Assembly: GCF_042650645.1 (NCBI RefSeq)
Contig: NZ_JBHSBI010000027.1
Location: forward strand, 95,216-159,215
DNA length: 64,000 bases
Direction: 5' to 3'
From: Nonomuraea purpurea
GTDB lineage: Bacteria; Actinomycetota; Actinomycetes; Streptosporangiales; Streptosporangiaceae
The notes beneath the pieces were generated by a model. It was given only the letters and a program-made list of their open reading frames with translations. It ran no database searches and was not told where the DNA came from. Positions 23,435 to 30,995 of the stretch are shown piece by piece. Within the stretch, counting starts at the first letter, position 1. The number at the start of each line of letters is the position of its first letter. Made by a program: the position numbers and the translations under genes.

Positions 23435-25045
23435 ATGATGGGTATCAGACTCACGATGGCCGCCCTTGGGGCCACCGCTCTGACGTTGACCTCCGCCCCT
23501 GCGATGGCCACGCGGGCCGGGATCACGGACGAGGTGACGATGACCCTCGGCAAGAACGGCACCCTGCACGTGGTCGAGAAGATCAGCGGGTCGTCGGGGG
23601 AGCTCAAGCGCACGTTCACCACCAGGACCCGATACGACGACGACAACAACCGCCTCTACCAGATCTCGAACGTCAAGGGTGCCACCCTGGCCGGCGACGT
23701 GCTCACCATGAAGGGCGACGGAACCGTCGAGTACGACGTCAAAGGGGCGGTGACGACCTCGGGCGGGGTCGAGGAGCTGCGCTGGTTCGCGGTGAACGGC
23801 TGGAACCAGCAGGTCGCCAAGGCCACCGTCAAGGTGGACGGCCCCGGGCAGGTGCAGAACCTGTCGTGCTTCGCCGGGGAGCCGACCTCGGCCGTCGGCT
23901 GCACCTCGGCGTCCATGAACCACACGGCCACCCAGGCCGAATTCGAGCAGGACAACCTCGCCTCCGGCCAGGTCCTGACCGTGATCGTCGGTTACCCGAA
24001 GGGGTCGAGCGAGGGCGTCCCCATCCTGGACAGGCGCTTCTCCCTGGCCTCGGCCTTCACCCTGAACACCGTCACCGGCGCGGCCCTGGCCGGCCTGCTC
24101 GTGCTGCTGCTCGGCGGCGTCGCCCTGCTCTACTGGACCCGGGGCCGCGACAGCCGGGTCGCCGGGCACGAGAAGGGCTCGGTCGATCCCATCCAGAACG
24201 GCCATTTCTCCCCGCCCGACGGGGTGCGGCCCGGTCAGATCGGCACCCTCGTGGACGAACAGGCCGACGTGATCGATGTCACCGCCACGATCGTCGACCT
24301 GGCGGTCCGCGGCTACCTGCGGATCGACGAGCAGCCGCGGCAGACGTACGACGCGCCCGACTGGATGCTGGTCAAGCTGCCGACCGCGTCTGTCAACACG
24401 CTCCTGCCGTACGAGCAGGCCCTGTACGAGGCCGTCTTCGACGGACGTGACGAGGTGCTGTTGTCGCAGTTGTCCGGCGCGTTCGCGACCCACCTGGGCA
24501 AGGTCCGCGACGCCCTGTACACCGACGTCGTCAAGCAGGGCTGGTTCGCCCGCCGCCCCGACACCGAGCGCACCACGTGGACGACCGCCGGCGTGGTGCT
24601 GATCGGGGCCGGGCTGCTGGCCACGGCGGGGCTGGCCTGGTTCACCACGTACGGGCTGCTGGGGCTGGCCGTGGTCATCGCGGGCGGCGCGCTGGCGGTC
24701 GGCGGCCAGTACATGCCGGCCAAGACCGCCAAGGGGTCGGCCGCGCTGGCCCACACGCTGGGCTTTCGCGAGTACCTGTTCTCCGGCGAGCTGGGCCAGG
24801 TGCCCGATCAGCACCGGGTGGAGCTGTTCTCCCGCTACCTGCCCTATGCCGTGATCTTCGACGGGGTCGAGCACTGGTCGCGCGTGGTGGCCTCGGTCAC
24901 CGGCGACGGACGGCAGGTCGACAACCTGTACTGGTACCACGGCCCCGCCGAGTGGGACCTGTCGAAGTTCGCCGGGTCGATGCGCACGTTCACCACCACG
25001 ACCTCCGGCGCGATCTCCGCCACCCGCCAGTTCCGCAGCCTCTAG
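23435..25045 (+). CDS. DUF2207 domain-containing membrane protein
   Basis: A 536-residue protein. Signal peptide (LGATALTLTSAPAMA), then an extracytoplasmic beta-rich DUF2207 domain (MTLGKNGTLHVVEKI, GGVEELRWFAVNGW), a TM helix near residues 210-232 (AALAGLLVLLLGGVALLY), a cytoplasmic winged-helix-like part (VDEQADVIDVTATIVDLAVR, GYLRIDEQ), and two more TMs around residues 388-430. This is the standard architecture of this widespread actinobacterial family, whose role is unknown. Its stop overlaps the stop of the convergent asparaginase gene. Confidence 0.85.
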   Translation: MMGIRLTMAALGATALTLTSAPAMATRAGITDEVTMTLGKNGTLHVVEKISGSSGELKRTFTTRTRYDDDNNRLYQISNVKGATLAGDVLTMKGDGTVEYDVKGAVTTSGGVEELRWFAVNGWNQQVAKATVKVDGPGQVQNLSCFAGEPTSAVGCTSASMNHTATQAEFEQDNLASGQVLTVIVGYPKGSSEGVPILDRRFSLASAFTLNTVTGAALAGLLVLLLGGVALLYWTRGRDSRVAGHEKGSVDPIQNGHFSPPDGVRPGQIGTLVDEQADVIDVTATIVDLAVRGYLRIDEQPRQTYDAPDWMLVKLPTASVNTLLPYEQALYEAVFDGRDEVLLSQLSGAFATHLGKVRDALYTDVVKQGWFARRPDTERTTWTTAGVVLIGAGLLATAGLAWFTTYGLLGLAVVIAGGALAVGGQYMPAKTAKGSAALAHTLGFREYLFSGELGQVPDQHRVELFSRYLPYAVIFDGVEHWSRVVASVTGDGRQVDNLYWYHGPAEWDLSKFAGSMRTFTTTTSGAISATRQFRSL

Positions 25046-25950
25046 CGGATTCTCAGCTCGCCGACGGGCCGGCCGCCGCCGAGTACCGGCGGGACGGCCA
25101 GTTCAGCCAGTTCGGGCGCGTCCAGGCCGACCGAGCGCAGGGCGGCCACGGTGACGGGCACGCGGGCCCGCGTGGAGCCGTCCTCGACCTTGACGGTGCC
25201 CGCGCGGCCGTCCTCGAAGACGAACGCGTCGAACCCCTCCGCCCCCGCCTTCAGCATCAGCCCCGGCAGGGCGCGCATGAGCGTGGCCTCGGCGCGGTCG
25301 GTGCCGGAGGTCCACTCGGGGTGGGCGCGCATGGCGTCGTAGATCCTGCGCTCGCAGGAGTCCTCGGACGAGAGCGGGAACGCCCTGAACGCCTTGGTCA
25401 CCCCCAGCATCGAGACGAAGAACAGCGGCGCCCCGCAGCCGTCCACACCGGAGGCGGCCACCCGCTCCCCCGTCAGCTCCTCGACCGTCTCGCGGATCGT
25501 CCGCTGCAGCGGGTGCGGGGGCTCCAGGTAGGTGGCCAGCGGCCAGTCGTTCAGCACGCAGGTGGCCAGCATCGCGGCGTGCTTGCCCGAGCAGTTCATG
25601 AAGACGCGCCCGCGTTCGGTCGCCGACCGGTCGAACGGGTAGTCCTCCGGGCACAGCAGCGCCGATTCCTCCAGCCCCGCGTCCACCAGGATCTTCCTGA
25701 CGCCGTCCACGTGGAACGATTCACCCGAGTGCGAGGCGCAGGCCAGCGCCAGCAGTTCGTCCTCCAGCCGGAGCCCGGCGCGGAGCATTCCGAGCGCCTG
25801 GAGCGGCTTCATCGACGATCGCGGCGACGCGGGGACGTGGACCGCGCCCCTCGTCTCGACCGGCCGCCCTTCCGCGTCCACCGTCAGCATGCGCGCCTGA
25901 TGCGTGGACTCCACGAACCCGGACCGGACGACTTCCACAATCATCGACAT
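25042..25950 (-). CDS. Asparaginase (Rhizobium-type, Asparaginase_II family)
   Basis: A 302-residue enzyme of the asparaginase II family that is unrelated to the E. coli type and hydrolyses L-Asn to Asp. Motifs: SMKPLQALGMLRAGL (Ser-x-x-Lys), ALACASHSGESFHVDGVRKIL, FMNCSGKHAAMLATCVLNDW and ASGVDGCGAPLFFVSML. The Ser-Lys pairs and zinc-site Cys residues of the thermolabile/constitutive R. etli enzymes appear conserved. The ATG at 25950 has GAGGAG at good distance; the longer frame upstream is antisense to dtd. Probably cytoplasmic. Confidence 0.88.
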   Translation of the reverse strand: MSMIVEVVRSGFVESTHQARMLTVDAEGRPVETRGAVHVPASPRSSMKPLQALGMLRAGLRLEDELLALACASHSGESFHVDGVRKILVDAGLEESALLCPEDYPFDRSATERGRVFMNCSGKHAAMLATCVLNDWPLATYLEPPHPLQRTIRETVEELTGERVAASGVDGCGAPLFFVSMLGVTKAFRAFPLSSEDSCERRIYDAMRAHPEWTSGTDRAEATLMRALPGLMLKAGAEGFDAFVFEDGRAGTVKVEDGSTRARVPVTVAALRSVGLDAPELAELAVPPVLGGGRPVGELRIR

Positions 25951-26001
25951 TTCACGCTCCTCTTCCGGGACGAGTCTACGAATGGTCCAGAATGGGGTGC
26001 C

Positions 26002-26427
26002 ATGCGAGCGGTTGTGCAGAGGGTGAGCTCGGCGTCGGTCGAGGTCGAAGGGCAGACGGTCGGGGCGATCGACGAGCCGGGGCTGATGGTCCTGGTGGGC
26101 GTCACGCATGACGACACGCGGGCGCAGGCGGCCAAGCTCGCCGCCAAGCTGTGGGGCCTGCGGATCCTGCACGGCGAGAAGTCCTGCTCCGACGTGTCGG
26201 CCCCGCTCCTGGTGATCAGCCAGTTCACCCTGTACGGCGACGCGCGCAAGGGACGGCGGCCCACCTGGCAGGCGGCGGCCCCAGGGCCGGTCGCCGAGCC
26301 GCTGGTGCGGGCCGTCGTCGAAGAGCTTCAGGCGCTCGGGGCACGGGTGGAGAGCGGGGTGTTCGGGGCCGACATGAAGGTGTCCCTCGTCAACGACGGC
26401 CCCATCACCCTGGTCCTCGACCTCTGA
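26002..26427 (+). CDS. dtd: D-aminoacyl-tRNA deacylase
   Basis: A 141-residue dimer that removes D-amino acids (and Gly) from mischarged tRNA. Motifs: MRAVVQRVSSASVEVEGQTVG, the signature LVISQFTLYGDARKGRRPTW with catalytic-pocket Thr, and the cross-subunit Gly-Pro loop NDGPITLVLDL near the end. Length is standard. Divergent from the asparaginase gene with 51 bp between starts. Confidence 0.95.
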   Translation: MRAVVQRVSSASVEVEGQTVGAIDEPGLMVLVGVTHDDTRAQAAKLAAKLWGLRILHGEKSCSDVSAPLLVISQFTLYGDARKGRRPTWQAAAPGPVAEPLVRAVVEELQALGARVESGVFGADMKVSLVNDGPITLVLDL

Positions 26428-26437
26428 ACGCGCCGGT

Positions 26438-27376
26438 TCAGCGGATGCGGCGGCGCAGTGACGGGTCGATGGCCACGTTGCGGCCCGCGTCGGGCGGCAC
26501 GACGACCTCCTGGGTCGCCGCCACACCCCCGGCCAGCAGCGTCGCGTCCACCGGCACCGTGCGCTTGACCACGGCCAGCGCGATCGGGCCGAGCTCGTGG
26601 TGGCGGGCGGCCGAGCCGACCACACCGATCTCCTGGCTCTCGAAGATCACCGGATCACCGTGCACGGGCAGCGTGTCGACGCTCCCGTCGAGGTGCAGGA
26701 ACACCAGGCGACGCGGCGGATGCCCCAGGTTGTGCACCCGGGCCACGGTCTCCTGCCCCCGGTAGCAGCCCTTGCTCAGGTGGACGGCCGACCCGATCCA
26801 GGCGATCTCGTGGGGGATCGTCTTGTGGTCGGTCTCGAACCCCATCCGCGCCCGGTGCGCCTCGATCCGCAGCGCCTCGTACGCCCACAGCCCGGCCAGC
26901 GGCTTGCCCAGGTGGTCGGCCAGCTCGGCCCGCGGCACCAGGAAGTCTTCCGCGGCCGTGGACAGCACGGCCAGGTCATCGGCCCGCGACACCTCGACCC
27001 GCAGCATGAACCGCATGCGGTCGAGATAGTCGATCAGGCTCTGCGCGGTGCCCGGCTCCACGTGGGCCAGCACGCTCTGACCGTCGTCGACCAGCGTCAG
27101 GTGGTGCTGGACGCGGCCTTGGAGATCGAGGTCGAGCGTCTGCGTCCATTCGCCCGGTTTCAGCGTGTCGAGCTTCTGCGAGGTCAGGTCGTTGAGCCAT
27201 TTCAGCCGGTCGGCGCCGGAGACGCGGACCACCTCGCGGTTGCTGCGGTCGACGACCGCCTCGCCCTTGGCCAGCGCGCGCTGCTCGGCGAACAGATCGC
27301 CGTAGTGCGCGGCTACATCAGAGTCCGGCTCGTCGGCGGCGACGGCGCCGGGAAGGTCGAGCAGAGGGCTACGCAT
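26438..27376 (-). CDS. YgfZ/GcvT-like folate-binding protein
   Basis: A 312-residue tetrahydrofolate-binding protein of the YgfZ family, which helps maintain or repair iron-sulfur clusters. The signature K-G-C-Y-x-G-Q-E is present as KGCYRGQETVARVHNLG near residue 200, and the GcvT-like core holds RVSGADRLKWLNDLTSQ and QGRVQHHLTLVDD. Same strand as the Fur-family gene 10 bp upstream, so the two may be co-transcribed. Confidence 0.9.
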   Translation of the reverse strand: MRSPLLDLPGAVAADEPDSDVAAHYGDLFAEQRALAKGEAVVDRSNREVVRVSGADRLKWLNDLTSQKLDTLKPGEWTQTLDLDLQGRVQHHLTLVDDGQSVLAHVEPGTAQSLIDYLDRMRFMLRVEVSRADDLAVLSTAAEDFLVPRAELADHLGKPLAGLWAYEALRIEAHRARMGFETDHKTIPHEIAWIGSAVHLSKGCYRGQETVARVHNLGHPPRRLVFLHLDGSVDTLPVHGDPVIFESQEIGVVGSAARHHELGPIALAVVKRTVPVDATLLAGGVAATQEVVVPPDAGRNVAIDPSLRRRIR

Positions 27377-27386
27377 GCCCTCCAGG

Positions 27387-27800
27387 TTATCGGCAGTCGC
27401 GGCAACGGCCGAAAACGGTCAGGTGATGGACGTCCGCGATGAACCCCAGCTCCTTGTCGAGCCCGTTGACCAGCCCCTCGGCCAGCTCGGGGCGTACCTC
27501 GATCACCTGGTCGCACCCCCTGCACACCAGGTGCACATGATCGGCCTCCGCGGCCAGGTGGTAGGTCGGCGCGCCGTGCCCGAGGTGGGTGTGGGTGACC
27601 AGGCCCAGCTCCTCCAGCAACTCCAGCGTGCGGTAGACGGTCGAGATGTTCACGCCACGAGCGGTTTCACGAACTTTGCCGCAGATCTCCTCAGGGGTGG
27701 CGTGCTCCAGATCCTTGACCGCTTCGAGAACGAGCTGGCGCTGGGGAGTGACCCGGTAGCCCTTAGCGCGAAGTTCCTCGTGCCACTGCGTCTCGGTCAT
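27387..27800 (-). CDS. Fur-family metal-responsive repressor (Nur/Zur group)
   Basis: A 137-residue Fur protein. N-terminal winged helix YRVTPQRQLVLEAVKDLEHATPEE region, recognition helix GVNISTVYRTLELLEELGLV, then the metal-sensing domain with HLAAEADHVHLVCRGCDQVIEV and the C-terminal CxxC in FGRCRDCR. The two CxxC pairs build the structural zinc site. Which metal is sensed cannot be read with certainty; the neighbourhood (ygfZ, dtd, asparaginase) resembles my recollection of the Streptomyces Nur locus, so nickel is possible. The ATG at 27800 is conservative. Confidence 0.88.
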   Translation of the reverse strand: MTETQWHEELRAKGYRVTPQRQLVLEAVKDLEHATPEEICGKVRETARGVNISTVYRTLELLEELGLVTHTHLGHGAPTYHLAAEADHVHLVCRGCDQVIEVRPELAEGLVNGLDKELGFIADVHHLTVFGRCRDCR

Positions 27801-27866
27801 GTCCTGAGTGTAAGGCGCGTGCCTCACAACGTGCGGCGGACCACAGGATCGCTCGGTGATATTCAC

Positions 27867-27896
27867 TTGCCCCGCTCACCGGCCAGCGCATAGCTT
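27867..27896 (+). promoter_or_regulatory. Possible promoter for the small leader-type transcript
   Basis: TTGCCC (27867-27872) and TAGCTT (27891-27896) are spaced 18 bp, ahead of the extreme Shine-Dalgarno at 27909. The hexamers are only partial matches to the sigma-A consensus, so this is tentative. Confidence 0.3.
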
Positions 27897-27928
27897 CTTG
27901 GGTACGCGGAAAGGAGGTGGTCCGAATA

Positions 27929-27970
27929 ATGGTTAGTCATAATCGGGCTAGCGAGGTGGTTGTCCGCTAA
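27929..27970 (+). CDS. 13-residue micro-ORF with near-perfect anti-16S Shine-Dalgarno
   Basis: ATG at 27929 encodes MVSHNRASEVVVR followed by TAA. The preceding GGAAAGGAGGTGGTCC (27908-27923) can pair along almost the entire 16S rRNA 3' end, far more than normal genes here. Just 2 nt after the stop another ATG (27973) opens a frame with CRSCEFE, but that frame soon becomes antisense to two real genes, so I do not call it beyond about 28130. The layout resembles a leader peptide followed by structured RNA; no regulated gene follows on this strand for 850 bp (the DsrE gene starts at 28990). Translation is inferred. Confidence 0.4.
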   Translation: MVSHNRASEVVVR

Positions 27971-28076
27971 CGATGCGGACTGTTGTCTCGTGTCGTTCGT
28001 GCGAATTCGAGGCAACCACCGGGGCCCCTGGCAGCCGGAGGGCGGGAGCTGAATCCTGTCCTTGGTCCATCCGGCC

Positions 28077-28121
28077 CGCCTGCTCGGCAGGCGGAGTGTC
28101 GCCTGGGGCCCTCTTTGTTTT
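28077..28121 (+). terminator. Structured tail with T-rich tract after the micro-ORF
   Basis: Hairpin CGCCTGC-TCG-GCAGGCG (28077-28093) sits inside a longer imperfect stem, where GGGCCCCTGGC (28022-28032) pairs with GCCTGGGGCCC (28101-28111, one mismatch). CTCTTTGTTTTCCC follows. This looks like the end of a short structured transcript and lies 14 bp before the convergent DUF2470 stop. Confidence 0.45.
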
Positions 28122-28134
28122 CCCGCCGGTTCTT

Positions 28135-28431
28135 TCAGTGCTCGCCGCGCGGCGTGAGGCCGAGCTTGCCGCAGGCGTCGCGGTAGAGCCGCACCACGGC
28201 CTTGCGCACCTGGGCGCGTTCGGTGATCGTCTCGCCCCAGGGCACCCGCACCCGCTCCCCGCCGTCGAGCGTGAACTCGATCGCCTCGGCGTCGACGTCG
28301 CTCGTCACGGCCGAGACGGCCTCGGGGCGCCCGCCGAGGGCCCGCACGATGATCAGGGCGTCGCCGGAGTGATCGTCGTTCATGTGACGCTTGATCGCCT
28401 CGACGGCGTCAGCGGTGAAAGGCGTGCTCAT
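28135..28431 (-). CDS. DUF2470 domain-containing protein
   Basis: A 98-residue protein matching DUF2470, with the family core AIKRHMNDDHSGDALIIVRA and VDAEAIEFTLDGGERVRVPW. DUF2470 is a small domain also found at the C-terminus of heme-utilisation and PPOX-like proteins. Its His/Asp-rich start could bind a metal or heme, which fits the neighbouring nitrobindin gene (a heme protein) 6 bp upstream on the same strand. Function unproven. Confidence 0.85.
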   Translation of the reverse strand: MSTPFTADAVEAIKRHMNDDHSGDALIIVRALGGRPEAVSAVTSDVDAEAIEFTLDGGERVRVPWGETITERAQVRKAVVRLYRDACGKLGLTPRGEH

Positions 28432-28437
28432 ATCGGC

Positions 28438-28926
28438 TCAAGCTACCTTCTTCAGCTCCGCCGACATGTGGTCCGTGAGCGGGTGGCCGAGGGCCGCCAT
28501 CTCGTAGGCCCACATGAGGTTGCCGTTGACCAGGCCGTAGAGCCGGTGGCCCGCGGTGTACTCCTTGGCCGAGGCGGTGCGGGCCACGACGTCCGTACGC
28601 AGATCGATCTTGTGGAAGACGACCTCGCCGATGTAGATCTCGACGATTCCGGTCGGGTGCGTCAGCAACACCTCAAGCTGCCGGTTCGGCTGCGGGCGCC
28701 AGAAGCCGGTCTCGGTGGCCAGCGGCTTGACCCGGTTGCCCTCCTGGTCGAGCAGCCAGGTGCGGCTCACGTAGGACAGGAACGGCTTGCCGTTGTGCCC
28801 GAACTCGATCTCCTGCCCGAAGTTGAAGCTCTCGATCGTCGGATAACCGCCGACACCGGCGCCTTCCCACCGGCCGAGCAGGAACGCGATGGGCTCCAGA
28901 TCGGGGTGCACCTCTGGTTCTTCCAT
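28438..28926 (-). CDS. Nitrobindin-family heme-binding beta-barrel protein
   Basis: A 162-residue FABP-like beta-barrel. The family opening PIAFLLGRWEGAGVGGYPTI is clear, followed by FNFGQEIEFGHNGKPFLSYV, ETGFWRP and a C-terminal barrel strand. Nitrobindins bind ferric heme and isomerise peroxynitrite; the proximal His is expected near the C-terminal end of the barrel. The ATG at 28926 is preferred over the upstream TTG. In one operon with DUF2470. Confidence 0.87.
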   Translation of the reverse strand: MEEPEVHPDLEPIAFLLGRWEGAGVGGYPTIESFNFGQEIEFGHNGKPFLSYVSRTWLLDQEGNRVKPLATETGFWRPQPNRQLEVLLTHPTGIVEIYIGEVVFHKIDLRTDVVARTASAKEYTAGHRLYGLVNGNLMWAYEMAALGHPLTDHMSAELKKVA

Positions 28927-28989
28927 GTTCCCCAAGCCTAGTGGTCCCGGCCGGCCGCACGGTCGGCGGTGGGCGCTAGGGTGACGGTC

Positions 28990-29352
28990 ATGGCACGATC
29001 ACTGGTGATCAAGGTGACCGCAGGGGCCGACGCCCCCGAGCGCTGCAACCAGGCGTTCACTGTCGCGACGGCGGCGCTCGCGAGCGGCGTCTCGGTATCT
29101 CTGTGGCTCACCGGGGAGGCGTCGTGGTTCGCGCTGCCTGAGCGGGCCAAGGAGTTCAACCTGCCGCACGCCGCGCCGCTGGCCGACCTGCTCGACGCGG
29201 TGCTGGCCGGCGGTCGGGTGACACTGTGCACGCAGTGCGCCGCCCGCAGGAACATCACCGTCGACGATCTCATCGAGGGCATCCGTATCGCGGGCGCTCC
29301 GGCGTTCGTGGAGGAGGTCGTCGGTCAGGACGTCCAAGCCCTGGTCTACTGA
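28990..29352 (+). CDS. DsrE/DsrF-like family protein
   Basis: A 120-residue protein with the DsrE fold: first strand SLVIKVTAGADAPERCNQAF, helix with ATAALASGVSVSLWLTGEA, and the active-site-like region VTLCTQCAARRN containing a Cys pair. DsrE relatives carry sulfur as a persulfide on a conserved Cys, so CTQC may act in sulfur transfer or redox sensing. Transcribed alone; overlaps the stop of the convergent ArsR-SRPBCC gene by 7 bp. The partner is unknown. Confidence 0.8.
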   Translation: MARSLVIKVTAGADAPERCNQAFTVATAALASGVSVSLWLTGEASWFALPERAKEFNLPHAAPLADLLDAVLAGGRVTLCTQCAARRNITVDDLIEGIRIAGAPAFVEEVVGQDVQALVY

Positions 29353-30161
29353 GCCGGCGCCGCGGGCTCGGCGGTCGGCAGGGTTTCGCCGGTTTCCAGC
29401 AGGGTCTTGAGGTTGGAGATCAGCGCCGGCCAGCCGCCGCTGATGCCGTCGCGGATGGCGCTGCCCGCCTCGAAACCTCCGTGCACGATGGTCAGCTTGA
29501 CCATCTCCCCCAGGGGCTCGATCTCGAAGGTGACCCTGGACCTGGGCTCCGCGGCCATCTGGGCGAGGGCTTCGTCGCCGAAACCCACCGACCTGCCGAA
29601 CTCCGGCGTGAACGTGTGCCAGGTGTAGGCCAGCCGCTTGTGGGGTTCTGATTCGAGCACGACCTGCTCGGGGTCGGCGATCGTGACGCCGAACTGCTTC
29701 CAGGTCACCGTTGAACCCACCTTCCAGTCCGACTCGAGCTCCACGCCCCAGTAGCGGGTGGTGAAGGCGGGCTCGGTCAGCGCCTGCCAGAGCTTTTCCG
29801 CGGTGGTCCTGATGTAGGTCGTGTAAACGAAGTCGTCGGCCATGTCGTGGCCCTCCAATGCCGTCTTGAGGTCGGCCAGCGCGCCGGCTCGCTGCCGGTC
29901 GTACTGGTTGATCCAGCGTTCGGCGATGGCGTTGATCGGCACGGCGTTGAGGTAGTGCAGCTTCTCCCTGCCCCGCCACACCGTGGTCACCAGGTTGGCC
30001 GCCTCCAGCACCGCCAGGTGCTTGCTGACCGACTGCCTGGCCATGTCCAGCCCGGCGCACAGCTCGCGCAGGGTCTGCCCGTTGCGGGCATTCAGGCTGT
30101 CCAGCAGCCTGCGGCGACTGGGGTCGGCCAGCGCCTTGAACACCTCGTCCATCTCCGCCAT
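29346..30161 (-). CDS. ArsR-type winged helix fused to SRPBCC (AHSA1-like) domain
   Basis: A 271-residue two-domain protein. Residues about 1-95 are an ArsR/SmtB helix-turn-helix (VFKALADPSRRRLLDSLNAR, ELCAGLDMARQSVSKHLAVL) without the usual metal-binding Cys set. Residues about 115-262 are an SRPBCC/START-like domain (FVYTTYIRTTAEKLWQALTE, TRYWGVELESDWKVGS, GGWPALISNLKTLLE) with a hydrophobic pocket. In most genomes these are two adjacent genes; here they are one chain, suggesting a ligand-sensing repressor. The ATG at 30161 lies 4 bp from a strong inverted repeat, so transcription must start very close or within it. Confidence 0.88.
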   Translation of the reverse strand: MAEMDEVFKALADPSRRRLLDSLNARNGQTLRELCAGLDMARQSVSKHLAVLEAANLVTTVWRGREKLHYLNAVPINAIAERWINQYDRQRAGALADLKTALEGHDMADDFVYTTYIRTTAEKLWQALTEPAFTTRYWGVELESDWKVGSTVTWKQFGVTIADPEQVVLESEPHKRLAYTWHTFTPEFGRSVGFGDEALAQMAAEPRSRVTFEIEPLGEMVKLTIVHGGFEAGSAIRDGISGGWPALISNLKTLLETGETLPTAEPAAPAQ

Positions 30162-30164
30162 CCC

Positions 30165-30216
30165 GACATGCAGCCGTTTGGCTGCATGTCTGCACAATAG
30201 GCAGCCTTACGGCTGC
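30165..30216. promoter_or_regulatory. Tandem operator, two GCAGCC-N4-GGCTGC dyads
   Basis: GACATGCAGCC-GTTT-GGCTGCATGTC (30165-30190) is a perfect 11-bp-arm inverted repeat. A second copy, GCAGCC-TTAC-GGCTGC (30201-30216), continues with ATGTCA. Centres are 31 bp apart, about three helical turns. Very likely the autoregulatory site of the ArsR-SRPBCC protein. Confidence 0.7.
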
Positions 30217-30237
30217 ATGTCAATTCGGGGAAACGCT

Positions 30238-30271
30238 GAAGGGCCGCCCGCGAATCCGCGGACGGCCCTTC
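30238..30271 (-). terminator. Hairpin after gatD
   Basis: Outer stem GAAGGGCCG / CGGCCCTTC with an inner CGCG/CGCG helix, 11 bp beyond the gatD stop on its strand. A likely terminator of murT-gatD. Confidence 0.7.
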
Positions 30272-30281
30272 TGACAGAAGA

Positions 30282-30995
30282 TCAGCTCGGCAGGACGGCA
30301 GTCAGACGCTCCTGGCGTAGCGCCTCGTACCGGGAGTCGTCGAGCGCCGCCAGCGGCCCCACCCGCCACGACAGCAGCATGTCGGCCAGCGCCGGGTTGC
30401 GGGCCAGCGCGGGCCCGTGCAGATAGGTGCCGACGATGTGACCGGCGTAGCAGCCCTCGTACCCGTCGCCGTTGCCCACGCCGACGATCGTCCTGGACAG
30501 CGGCTTGACGCCGGGCCCCAGGCGGGTGACGCCCATGTGGTTCTCGAAGCCGGTCAGCATGGGCAGGTCGAGCGCCGCGTCCACCTCGGCGGCCAGCTCG
30601 CCGACGGCGCGCGCCGGGCCTCGGGAGCTGGAGATGTCGAGCAGGCCGACGCCGTCGACCGGCTGGCCCTCCTCACCGCCGAACGTGCTGCCCATGATCT
30701 GGTAGCCGGCGCACACGGCCAGCATGGACGCACCGGCGGCGATGGCGCGCTGGAGGCCGTTGTCTCTGCGCAGGCGCTTGGCGGCCAGGATCTGGGGGCG
30801 GTCCTCGCCCCCGCCGATCAGGTAGACGTCGCCCGACTCCGGCACCGGGTCGGCCGAGCCTACGTGGATCGTCTCCGTCTCGATGCCCCTGCGCTGCGCC
30901 CGCTGCTCCAGGACGAGCACATTGCCCTGGTCTCCGTAGGTGCTCAACAGGTCGGGGTAGATCCAGACGATGCGAAGGGCGCTGTCAGACGGCAC
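30282..30995 (-). CDS. gatD: Lipid II isoglutaminyl synthase, glutamine amidotransferase subunit GatD
   Basis: A 237-residue class I-like amidotransferase (CobB/CobQ type) that supplies ammonia to MurT for amidation of the D-Glu of lipid II to D-isoGln. Catalytic Cys in SMLAVCAGYQIMGSTF near residue 94 and His in VGTYLHGPALARNP near residue 190. Starts with GTG at 30995, overlapping the murT 3' end by 11 bp, which fits the obligate GatD/MurT complex. Cytoplasmic, at the inner face of the membrane. Confidence 0.94.
   Translation of the reverse strand: MPSDSALRIVWIYPDLLSTYGDQGNVLVLEQRAQRRGIETETIHVGSADPVPESGDVYLIGGGEDRPQILAAKRLRRDNGLQRAIAAGASMLAVCAGYQIMGSTFGGEEGQPVDGVGLLDISSSRGPARAVGELAAEVDAALDLPMLTGFENHMGVTRLGPGVKPLSRTIVGVGNGDGYEGCYAGHIVGTYLHGPALARNPALADMLLSWRVGPLAALDDSRYEALRQERLTAVLPS

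Noticed and set aside
27973..28941. Plus-strand frame beginning MRTVVSCRSCEFE
   Set aside because: After about 50 codons it becomes antisense to DUF2470 and nitrobindin genes, both well supported. The first part may belong to the leader-type transcript but cannot be called as a protein.
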